64,000 nucleotides of DNA from Trochalopteron elliotii (taxonomy: Eukaryota; Chordata; Aves; Passeriformes; Leiothrichidae): contig JANPWX010000097.1 in NCBI GenBank assembly GCA_024734555.1, positions 1,317,391-1,381,390 of the forward strand, written 5' to 3'. A model generated the notes under the pieces. It searched no databases. It was not told the origin of the DNA and saw only the letters and a list, made by a program, of their open reading frames with translations. The number at the start of each line of letters is the position of its first letter. Position 1 is the first letter of the stretch. This document shows, piece by piece, positions 25,901-36,232 of the stretch. Position numbers and translations under genes: made by a program.

Positions 25901-27318
25901 CGTCAGAAATTGTGCCTCAAATATAATGTGTTTTTAATTGTTCATGATTCAGAGCACTTTATGTTGACTGCAACTCTGTTACAAATAAAAACTACTTTTC
26001 AGAAAAAGAAAGCAGCACAGCAAAGCCACACGACTTATATTGCTGCTTATTTCCATTGTCAGCCACAGAAAAAGGATTGTCTCATTGAGACACAAAACAA
26101 AGGGACAGAAATTTGAGACTGCCCTTTTGCCCAAGCCCAACATCATTGCAGATTGCCAGGAAACAAGGAATAGAGCAGAGCTAACTAGGGGAGTGGCAGT
26201 ATCCCAGACTGGCACCAGCAAAATGAGGTAGCCCTCACTTGAGTCAAATGATTGAGGAAAAGATTTCATCCTTCTCCTATCATGGCTGCATGCCTTGCCC
26301 CATATCTCCATATGCCTACATTCAGTTTATCTCAACAGAAGCATCAAGGATTTTTTAATAATTATTATTCATCTGTTTCCTCCCACAGACTTTGAGATGG
26401 AGGAATACCACAGCGGAATACAGTATTTCATGTGGCCCATGAGAATGGCATATTTTAATTTTAAAGAGATTTTATTGTTTTTACATCTGCTGCTTTACAA
26501 TACATGCTGCATTTTCCATACTCCCAGCTACTGTAATTATTATAAAGTCATATATATGAAGTGAAGTAAAATTCAGACATCACGTTGGTACCTAGGAATA
26601 ATTTAGATGTTCTCTAAGTAAAGAAACACTCTTAAGCAGAATCTACCAATGTTTCTCTCTCCCCAAGGGAATTTTTTTCTACTTTTAATTAAGGAAACAA
26701 TACAAAAGCATACTTTCTGCAGCCATGTATTTGTATATTTATTAGCAAAGGCAGCACTCTGTTTGAAAGTTAATTCTTTTCTATTCTCTCCAAAGAGCTA
26801 TTCATCAGTACACTTACCACTACACACTTCCTGTAAATTGTAAATCAAAATGCTCTTACCCTTGGTTGTCTCAAAGATGACCCTTTCAGGTAGAAAGCAG
26901 CATGTGGAGCCTGAACATTCTCGAACTGGTTAAAAATAAACTATTAAAGAGAGACTGGGAAGAACTTTAAAAAGCAGCAGGCAAGAAGGAAAACAGTACC
27001 AGCTCTCTCAGGTGAGAGATGAAGATAGGCTTAGCACCTTGTAGAGAAGAAAAAAAATCCTTGTCTTTGTCTGGGGATGCCAGTGGACACTCAGTGCCTT
27101 GTGTGAAGCTCTGTGAGTGACAGATTACAGCACAGCAGCCTTTAGCTGAATGACACATAGTCTCACCTCACTAGCCTCCTGAAAGAGACAAAGAAAAGTG
27201 TATCTCTACATAGGTCTGCCTGAAGAATAGATCACTAATCACCCCTCTTCTTAAATTAATTTCATCTTAGCAAGATTTGAGTGTGGGCCTTTTTTTTAAG
27301 AATAACATATCTGTAGTA
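22904..27318. other. non-coding unique DNA
   Basis: No gene recognised over 4.4 kb. It includes an AT-rich, motif-dense block at 24110-24310 described in the findings. The open frames are short and have no known domain. Confidence 0.55.
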
Positions 27319-27710
27319 GAATCATAGGATCACGAAGGTTGAAAAATCTTGATGAATTCTAAGATCATCAGGTCCAACCACAAATCCCAGGATCACAGTG
27401 CTCATCACTAAATCATATCCCCAAGTGCCACATTGTGGATGCCCCTTGAATAATTCCAGAGATGGTGATTCCATCATTTTCTTATGCATTCTGTCCCAAT
27501 GCCTGAAAATCCTTCCAGTGAAGGATTCTTAATATCCTTCCTAATATCCTATCTAAACCTCCCCAGGTGCAACTTGGGGCCATTTCCTGTGGTCTTGTCA
27601 CCTGTTATCTGGTAGATGAGACTGAATCAGCGCAGGACTACAACCTCCCTTCACATAGCTATAGAGAGCAACAAGGTTACCCTTGAGACCCTTCTTCTCC
27701 AAGCTAAGAA
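27319..27710 (-). mobile_element. CR1 LINE 3'-end fragment
   Basis: The plus strand shows the complement of the CR1 3' region: 'agaatcataggatcac' (terminal repeat), 'aagatcatcaggtccaacca', 'ccccttgaataattccagagatggtgattcc', 'aacctccccaggtgcaacttggggccatttcc', 'tcttgtcacctgtta' and 'cccttcttctccaagct'. It is a 5'-truncated copy of the kind that keeps only the 3' untranslated end, moderately diverged. The orientation follows from the terminal repeat lying at the left. Confidence 0.85.
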
Positions 27711-29409
27711 AAAAAGTTGAACAAGAGACACACTAGTTATATGCTAAACAAACATCTAAAATTAAAAAGGCATTATCATTTTTTGTAAAAAAAAAAATCT
27801 AAGTCAAACAGTAGCCTCAAGTCCACACCAGAAAGATTACAGCAGTGTCAGAAGTCCATATAGAGTTCTTCCATTTCTGTGCTACAACCAGCAGTATAAA
27901 CTACTTCTGACATAGGCAATTAGACCAAAGAATAAAGTAAAAAGGAGGGAAGAACCTAAGTATACACAGGACATGCGGACAGATAGCCTGTCACTTGCTA
28001 GATCACCATAGAGCTTGTTATTGCTACTGCATTACATTCAGGTTTTTCAATAATTTAATAGTAGCTCAAACAGGTTTTCCATATCCAGAAAAAAACATAG
28101 CAGATTTAACAAAAGTAGATGAATATTTATAATCAAATAGACCAGTTGGTAAATGCAATTTACTAATAGCATCATTAGTAGGAAGTATATTAGTAGTAGT
28201 ATTATTACTGTAACCAAAAAACCTAAACCAAAACCCCAAAACCCCACCACGATAATACCCTGATGGACAAAACAAAAGCACTCAAATCCAACAGAGATCC
28301 ACTGCTACACACAGAATCAAATAAATGCTGATAGCAACAAACTCAAGATTATAGTAGATGAATAAAGGTACAACCAGTACCAGTATAACATACTAAAAAA
28401 CCCCAAAACAATTGCAATGTTTTACCATTGTTCAAGCTGCCTTTCATTCATTATAAAATTAGAAATTCATTAGAAGCAAAGTTATGTAAGATTTTGAGAT
28501 TAATTTGCCCACTGAATTCCATAAAAGTAAAACAGGGTAGGATGACTCTAGCAGGATTTGTTCACTATTCATGAACACCTTCTAATCTGGATTTAGAGTT
28601 TAGCATGCAGAAGTGCCACTTTTCACTGTAAACTGCAGATTTAACAGAATTACACTGCTAATTCTGCAGACAGAGCTTTATTAGACTTCCAAGCATTTAC
28701 ATTTAAGTTAACTCTTTGCTCCCCAACTGAACTGTAATGGCAAAGGAAAAACAAACAAAAGAATCTTGTAAGATGTAGATGACCTTCCAGTCCAGCCTGG
28801 GGTAATTGTCAGTGAATTTAATTTCTTTTCCACTAGATCGTTTGAGCACTTTCTCCACCTTTGTAATGGGTTAGATTTCACATATCCCCCATTTAATTTT
28901 TTTCCTCCAAATTCTGTTCTTCTAGTGCTTCAGTTTAGCTTTTTTAAACTCCTTCAGCCTTCAATTTAAGCATCAACTCACCACTCACTCATATTTGCCC
29001 AAAAAACCTAAGCCAAATTGAATGGAATGGACCTAAAAATCATTGCTCTGGAGAGTTTTCTGCAGAGCAGGGTGGGGAATAAGTGTAAATACACCCATTA
29101 TTTCCCTCACTGACATAGATTTCTGAAATTGCAGAGCATTCTGATGAACACTGCTTGATCCAAATGGTGGGAATCTCATCAGCGTAATGGACATTAGAAC
29201 TGCATATCAGTAAAAAGGCAAAGCATAACAATTTCTCTGAAATTCCAGTATTACCAACAAATTTATGAGGACAGAGAAGACATCTCTCTGATGTGCAAGG
29301 ACCAAGTTTGGGAATGCTTACACAAGGTGAACACATGTTCACTTGATGAAGTACACAGGGGTGGTGAAGAAGTAGGCCAACACCAGTGTAAGATGAACTC
29401 CAATTATCT
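27711..29409. other. non-coding unique DNA
   Basis: AT-rich sequence with no identified gene or repeat. The minus-strand frames near 28047-28281 are hydrophobic by composition only. Confidence 0.55.
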
Positions 29410-30170
29410 TTGCAAGGTCATGGGACTGGCTTTGTGGATAAGAAAGCAGAGAGAATGGGATGTAATAGATTTTGCTTGTAGCAACTTTAATAAGGCTTTA
29501 ACACTATCTCCCATGGCACCATAGCTGATGAATTATGGGGTACATAGATAGAGAAGTAGACTGAAAACTGACTGAGCTGCTAGACTCACAAGATTGTCAC
29601 CAGTGGCACTGAAGTCCAGTTGGAGGGAGTGCTTGGTGCTCCCAAGAGATGTGTTCTGAGATCAATACAATTGAACTTCTTCATGACAAGTCCCATTAAT
29701 AATGGGAAAGAGTGCAACTTTAGCAAGTATTCAGATTATATTGAATTAGGAGGAGTGGTTGATACATCAGGCTGCTTTGCTATTATGCAGAAGGATGTGA
29801 AAAGACTGGAGAACAGAAGCAACAGGAATCTCATGCAGTTCAGCAAATGAAAATGCAAAATACCAAATCTATGGAGGAACAAACCCATTCATGAGCACAC
29901 GCTGGACTCTGACCAGCCAAAACCCAGCTTTACAAGTAGGACCTAGGTGTAACAAAGGACAAGTTGAGCACATAACAGCAATGTGCCCCTGCAAAAAAGA
30001 AGGCCAACAGTACCCTGAGCTGCATTAGGGGAACTTTACCAGGTCAAGATACGTGTTCCTTCCTCTCTACTTGGCACTGCTGAGGCAAGTTTGGAGCACT
30101 GAATCTGATTCTGGGCTCCCCAGTACAAGAGACATCTGTACATACTGCAACAAGTCTGGTGAACAGCCAT
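29410..30170 (+). mobile_element. CR1 LINE, reverse-transcriptase part (5' half of an interrupted copy)
   Basis: The stretch follows CR1 ORF2 from within RT to its C-terminal region: 'aaggctttaacactatctccc' (cf. KAFDTVSH), a 'gtgttctgagatc...aacttcttc' block (cf. SVLGP...FN.F), then a frame at 29620-29850 with YSDYIELGG where active CR1 has FADDTKLGG, then QKDVKRLENR, then 'aagaaggccaacagtaccctgagctgcatta'. The second catalytic aspartate of the RT box is replaced (YSDY) and the frame is broken repeatedly, so it is dead. It stops abruptly near 30170, and its natural continuation reappears at about 31360. Confidence 0.75.
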
Positions 30171-31355
30171 GAACATGGATAAATCTTGGAACACAAGTAA
30201 TTCTATAGGCAATTAGGAGAAATTTCTGATCTGTAGCCCTTGTCACTGGAGGTGATCTCAAATTCCAAGATATCAACTGGGAACATCACCATACTGTGCC
30301 AAACAGGCGTAAATTCTTGAAGTTTGTGGAAGATAACTTTTTGTCACACGTACTTTGTCAGCAAACTAGGCAAGATAGACTCCTAGACTTGCTATTTGTA
30401 AATAGAGAAGGATTCATGAGAGATGTGATGGTAGGTGCTTGCCTACCTTGGTCACAGTGATCATGAACTTGTTGAGTTCTGAGTTTCTATCCTGAACATC
30501 AGGAGAACAAGCTATAAGTTTTCAGAGAGCTGTTTACCAGAATACCCAGGGAATCTCCTTTTGAGGTCTTAGGAGTCTTTGAGGGCTAGTCAGCTTTTCA
30601 GAACCACCTTTCAGAACCACAAGAGTAGTCAATTCCACTTTAAAAGTCAAGTGAGACAGTGCCAGACTGGCTGAACAGGATGCTCCTCACATAGCTCAAG
30701 AGGAAAAGCAACAATTATCTCTGAAAACAAGGTCAGGCTCCACAGAAGGAGTACAGACCTGTAATTTGCTTATGCAGGGAGAAGGTGCAAAAAGCTGAAG
30801 TTTAGTTAGAATTGAAGCTGGAGAGTGCTGTACCAGAAAATAAGAAAGGCTTTTAAAGTATGCCAATAGTAAGAAAACATTGGACCAACAGTTGTTGAAG
30901 ACACATCTGGCTAAAGGGAAGAAGAAAAAGTGGAAGCATTAGATGCAATCTTTGGCTAAATTTTTAATACTCAGAGTTTGTGTTGCCCCTGAGCCAGAGG
31001 ACCATGAGAACAGTGACACTGAAATTTTCAGGGATCAGCTCTATCAGAGAATATTCACAAGTCTATTTGGCCTAATGGAGTTCATTCCAGAGTACTGCAG
31101 GAACTAGCACATTATATGGCAGGAGCACTCTTGATCATCAACCAAAAGTATTGAGACTCTGACGACATCCCTACTGACTGGAATCTATCCATTCTTCCAA
31201 GTGGGAGGTGCCCCAAGCTTGTCAGTGTTTAAGAGACATTTGGACAATGATCTTGATAACATGCTTGCACTTTTGGTCAGCCCAGAATTATTCAGGCAGT
31301 TGGAGTAGATGGTTACTGTTGGTCCCTTTCAACAGATTATTCCATTTTATTCTGT
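30171..31355 (+). mobile_element. CR1 LINE inserted within another CR1; endonuclease part joined to 3' end
   Basis: It starts with 'tggataaatcttggaaca' and runs through the end of the ORF2 endonuclease domain: a frame with GDLKFQDINW (cf. GDFNFPDINW), then NREGFMRDV, and after a frameshift HSDHELVEF, which keeps the SDH endonuclease motif. The linker follows (about 30480-31200, ending near 'ccctactgactggaat'). At about 31203 it jumps directly to a CR1 3' end ('aagcttgtcagtgtttaagagacatttggacaatgatc', 'ttggtcagcccagaatta', 'caggcagttggagtagatgg') that finishes in 'tattccattttattctgt'. The RT domain is absent. The asparagine of the GDFN motif is also lost. Non-functional. Confidence 0.7.
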
Positions 31356-31728
31356 ATATGAGTAGAGCCTGGGAGAATTGTGATTGTTCAGTCTGGAGAA
31401 GAGAAGAATCTGATAAATGTATAATAAATACCTGAGGGGGAAGTAAGAAGGCAGATCCAGACTATTCTTTGATAGTTTCCAGTGACAGGAGAAGAGACAA
31501 CTGGCACAAACTGAAGCACAGGAAAACCTTTTTTGAACCACTATTTTACGTTGAAGATGACCAATCATGAGAACAAGCTGTGAAATGTCTGTCCTTGTAG
31601 ATATTTGAAATTAGACTGGACACAGCCCTGAGAAACCTCCTGTAATTTAACACCCCTCTCTGATCTATTTGGGATGGGAGGAGTGGACTATGGACCGGAT
31701 GATTTCCAGAAGCATGTTCTCACCTCAG
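31356..31728 (+). mobile_element. CR1 LINE 3' end (second half of the interrupted copy)
   Basis: The sequence resumes with 'agagcctgggagaattgtgattgttcagtctggagaagagaag' and continues through the CR1 3' region: 'aataaatacctgaggggg', 'gtttccagtgacaggagaagagacaactggcacaaactgaa', 'gatatttgaaattagactggacacagccctgagaaacct', ending near 'ggatgatttccagaagc'. This is the part expected immediately downstream of the fragment at 29410-30170, with roughly 40 bases missing between them, so the two are read as one element split by the insertion at 30171-31355. Confidence 0.7.
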
Positions 31729-33419
31729 TGCGTTTGTAATTCACCCTGGGAAAAACCACAGGATGGGCAGCAGGATAGTCTGCAGACATCCAGTTGCTGA
31801 ATATCAAAACAGAAAGCCAGTTCATCCTAACTCTGTTCTCCATTGCAAACATATTTGACCAAAACTGAGCAGATTTGCAAATTCTTGCAGCAGGCAGATC
31901 TTGAAGTGGTAAAAGCATCCAAAAATTTTGCTGACAAGACAAAGACCCTTCAACTCAGCAGTCAGTTCTGTGAAGTGTTCACAGCTGCTTCCAACCATGC
32001 TGAACCAAACAAATTTTCCATCAGTCTCCTGTGACTGTAAACAGCACTCTAACACGGCTTTAAACTCGGCAGAATTGCATGATCAGGCAACAATTTTTTC
32101 ATTGTGCTTCTAGCCTGCTTGATTATTTATTCATTCAACTCAGAATTCACTGCACTGAGGTTAACATTAGGAGTTCTTCAGATACACCTTCCTCTTAATC
32201 TTTGCACCATCATCAAATTAGCAAGGTTGCTGTGAAGGTAATGCTTTATATTTAACAGATGTAAATAGCCTGTTCAAACACCCTTCTTCTCTGGACTTCA
32301 GTTATTTAACTCAAACATCACAATGCAGACTGACCCAAAGAGTGACAGAAAGGGTTAACAACATGCTATTTCTGTACCAGTGCAAGAACTAGTTAAGATT
32401 GTCTATGTTGACTTGCTTTGCAGTCTTGCTTTTAAATACTTTAAATATATGTTTGAATATTTTCTTGCAAAGTCATTAAAAAGCCCTCAGATGAAGGGAC
32501 TGGATCTCAAACATACAGCAAGGACACACAATAAAGAAAAGCTTTAAGAAATTTGAGAGAATTCATGATGGTTCCATTTCTGCCTGTGCAAAGGGGAAAG
32601 AGTTAATCTGTAAAATATTCAGATGGAATAAATTTGAGTTATTTTTGCCTAATTGAAAAATCAATATTTCTTACGTGTTTCCAGATAAACCTTGTTTCTT
32701 TTTTTTCTGTCAGGACCACAGCTTTTAAGATTTTCTTCCATCTCTTATTTCTCCATTATTTTTTAACTTTAAGGGGTTTTTTTCCTAATTTTAGAGTAAG
32801 TGAGAAGCAAGAATTGAAGAAAGTTACTGAAGACTGCTGCAGGGGAGAAAAAAGCCAAAACAGTGTACAAAACCCCAAGGAGCACTTTTCTTAATGGCAG
32901 TTCAGAGTGGCAAGAGGCACACATGGAGAACCATGCTGGGCTAGCAGCTTCGAGAGAGGCTTTTCTTTCAGTTGCCATGACGCTTGTTTCCTGTAACCAA
33001 GTAACCCCCTGAGGGCACTAATACAGAAATATACAGCACACATTCTTTTTTAACCCCAAAACCATGAAAGTGGTTTGGAAAAGAATGGACCAATCTGCAG
33101 AAAACAAATTACTGTGAACTGATCATCTTGGAGGGCTCAACTGAAGTCAAAACCAGAAAGTGCCAGATGAAAGTAGCTTGCCATTAAATTTGCCATTTGG
33201 GCTTTAATATTAGAATGTCAGAACTGTAAGTGTTTATTACCAGAGTTTAAAAGAATTTCAAGAGATAAACTATTCCTAATGTCTTTTAAAAAATTATTTT
33301 ACTGTAAAAGTATAACAGCACTATTCCTGCATAAGGAAATGAGGGGTCTAAATTACACAGATAATTACATAATTGGAATCAATTAAGAGATCAGAAAAAT
33401 GCATAGGTCTTCACTAGAA
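31729..33419. other. non-coding unique DNA
   Basis: No gene recognised. Short overlapping frames on both strands (31843-32034 plus; 31822-32055 minus) occur with no known domain. The 32.3-32.8 kb part is AT-rich with T tracts. Confidence 0.55.
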
Positions 33420-33664
33420 CAGGAAGGATCCATGCACACTCTTGTTAGTACTCTTGCTGTTACTGTTCATTTTTTATCTCATTGCCATTTCCAATAAATT
33501 GTTCTTATCTCAGCCTTTGATCTTTGCCTTTTGGGTCTCCAGTTCTCCTCTCCAGCCACTCATGGGGACAGAAAAGTAGGAGGGGAGAGTGAATAGGCAG
33601 CAGCATGGTTTGGAGAATCTTGGCAAGAGAATTAAATTGAGATTACCCCTCCTAAACTACAACA
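33420..33664 (+). mobile_element. 3' part of an endogenous-retrovirus LTR
   Basis: 'ttgctgttactgttcattttttatctcattgccatttcc' is followed by AATAAA at 33493-33498, 'ttgttcttatctcagcctttgatctttgccttttgggtctcc', a GGGG-containing block, 'gcagcagcatggtttggag' and a terminal 'ctaaactacaaca'. This order (polyadenylation signal, R/U5-like region, ACA end) resembles a common avian LTR remembered from songbirds. The 5' half is missing or unrecognisable, and no internal retroviral sequence adjoins it. Confidence 0.55.
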
Positions 33665-35654
33665 GGGATTAAATAGCACAAGCAAGAAAGTCTCTATACA
33701 AAAGATAGTACACAGTCCAGCACCACTGGCCTATATTTTTATTAAAAAGCACCTAATTTCCACTACAACTACCCTCAGAAACTAAACCACACTTGGGCAC
33801 ACAGTGTTAAAGACAAACTGTGCACAAATATTTGATATGTAATAACTCAATTCTCAAAGGTATTGAGCACATCAGGAATCCAGTCAAACTCAGGTTAGTC
33901 TTCAATCTTCAGATCTGGGATGGAGAATTAACCGAATCACACCTCAGGGCAGACAACATTCACCCTAGCAGTTCACCTTTGCTTACTGTATATTTTGCCA
34001 GAGAATGCCACATGCCAACAGGTTTCTTCAGTGCTGAATGAAGCCAAGGAGAGCTGTGGAACCTTGACAAAATGATACCTGTCCTAGAAGCTCTGTGTAG
34101 TGCAGAGGAAACAGCAGCAACTCTGTGTTTATGTCACAGACGTAGTGCAGAACTGTATAACAGCTAGCCTCATCAGTTGTGTTACCTGGATGAATAAAAC
34201 CTTTTTAGTTCACCAGATAGATGAACCATTTTAAGGTATATATATGTTAAGAAGATCAGTGGATTAACTCTGACCTAGTGTAAGAAGAAAGGAGAAGAAG
34301 GGGACACCCAGTCACAAAACCAAAAGCCATATCTTCCTGATAAGTCATAATAAGTATTATCATGAGGGACCATCCTCCTTTCTTTTGTTATCTACATTCC
34401 TTGAACATTGAAAGCCAAGACACCTAACTCCAAGTTGCGCATATCAGTAGAAATTTAAGTTTCTGTTCCTCATTACATGGCATGAAGGCATTCACCAACA
34501 CCTTTTCCAGGAGAATGCTGTTCTTCAAAGCTTGTTTCTGTTACAAATTGTGCTACTCTCCCTGATCCCCAGCATCACATATCACCGCATCAGTTGTGAA
34601 GAGCTGTTCAGCTGTTTCCCCACTGCATTTCAGTATGGGGAATGTTCAGCTGTACGTGGGAGAAAGCTCTGAGACAGCAGGTGCTCCCACCACTACAGAG
34701 CTCAGATAATTTTAGGTTCTGCTGTGCAGCACAAGACATAGAAATAATTGGGGATATCAAAATGGGTTTGAGCCAAGTTAATGGCTAAATAGAAAAAGAA
34801 AAAAAAAGAAAAGAAAAGAAAAATCAAAAAGCAGAGAAGAAAAGAAATTAAAAGGAAGAGACTGAAGCACCAATAAAACTGCCCTCACAACTGGAGGCTG
34901 GATCACCAACTTTTTTCAAGCTCATTAAGAGCAGTTATACTCCTAAATTTTGTCTGTAGACCCAATATTTTGAGGCTGTCTAACTGCATGACACTTTTCT
35001 GGGCAACTATTACAGTGCTGACAGGACTTGGCAGCCTACAGTCCATGGGTTGTCACTTTAAAATAGGCAACCCTCTGATGCATTGCAAAGTCTCTGTCCC
35101 TTTGAACTTCCCTGTTCCAGAATTGTTGCTCTTTCCTCATTGCCACATCTACTACCAATTACTGATGTGCTGTGGAATACTGTTTAATAAACATTCTCTT
35201 GGCAGAGTATATCACCTAAGTGATCAATCATGAGTTGAAGAAATAAAGTTTTAAGTACTATATCAGCTTCCTGCATCTCCTTTGAATGGCATCCCATAGT
35301 CATTAAAAAAAACCACCCTTGGCACTAAATGATTTATTTTAATCTGAACAGAGATTACTTTAATTAAACACACTTTATTCCTCTTGAAATTGACAGAGCA
35401 CTCCCCTGAAGCCTTCTATCACTCCATTTATCAAATGATTTCTTTGAGAGCAGCAGGCCGCTCCTCACAGACCACATTGCTCAGGGGCCTCAGTTTTGTT
35501 CCAAAACCAGGGAAAAGAAAAATCCACAATAATACAGACAAATTCAACTAATCTCAGATAGGAGTACAGCTACTATGAACCTCAACTCGTGAGTTTGTAA
35601 CTGGATACTAAACAAAACTGCAAAGGTTACACTGAAAAAAAAAAAAATCCATGA
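33665..35654. other. non-coding unique DNA with a purine tract
   Basis: No gene recognised. It includes the homopurine tract at 34790-34862. The frame at 34970-35233 has no known domain. Confidence 0.55.
34790..34862. repeat. AG-rich homopurine tract
   Basis: 'agaaaaagaaaaaaaaagaaaagaaaagaaaa', then 'gcagagaagaaaagaaa' and 'aaaaggaagaga'. The tract is nearly all purine on the plus strand with three pyrimidine interruptions or more. (GAAAA)n-like simple repeat. Confidence 0.8.
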
Positions 35655-36232
35655 AATTAGGTGCAGGCCATAAGTAGAGGATGGGCAGAAGATGCAAAAA
35701 GTGCAGCCCTGAGGATAAGGGCTTGGGGTTGTTAGCGGATGAGAACCTCAATGTGAGCTGACAGTGTGTTCTCAGAGCCCAGAAAGGCAACTGTGTCCTG
35801 GCTTGCATCAAGAGCAGCATGGTCAGCAGGGTGAAGGAGGGGATTCTGCTCTTTGAGACCTCACCAGAGAAAGCTCCCAGGGGAAACCTGGGAGCAGCCT
35901 CCCAGTACTCGAGAGAGCCTACAAAAAACCTGGAGAGGGACTTTTCACAAGGCATGTAGTGCTAGGACAAGGGGGAATGGCCTTAAGCTGGAGGAAGGTA
36001 GGTTTAGATTTGATATTAGCAAGAAAATCTTTACTGTGAGGGTGATGTGGCACTGCAACATATCGCCCAGCAAAGCTGTGGATGCCCCATCCCTGAAAGT
36101 GTTCAATGTCAGGTTGGATGGGACTTTGAGCAACCTGGTCTAGTGGGAGGTGTTTCTACCCAAGGAAGGAGGATTGGAACAAGATGATCTTTATGGTCCA
36201 TTCCAACCCAAACCATTCTAGGATTTTTGATT
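35655..36232 (+). mobile_element. CR1 LINE fragment with well-preserved 3' end
   Basis: The 5' part (35655-35865) follows the ORF2 C-terminal region: 'gcagccctgaggataagggcttgggg', 'gcccagaaaggcaactgtgtcctggcttgcatcaagagcag', 'gggattctgct'. After a short anomalous patch (about 35868-35905) it continues with 'gcctacaaaaaacctggagagggacttttcacaaggcatgtagtg', 'gggggaatggcc', 'gatgccccatccctgaaagtgttc', 'ttgagcaacctggtctagtgggaggtg' and 'attccaacccaaaccattctagg'. The terminal part is the least diverged CR1 in the window. About 200 bases between 'gagacc' and 'cctaca' are missing relative to the remembered consensus. Open frames here on both strands are element shadows, not genes. Confidence 0.9.

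Noticed and set aside
35853..36143. Frames of 62-115 codons on both strands at 35.6-36.1 kb
   Set aside because: All lie in a CR1 fragment, mostly its non-coding 3' region.
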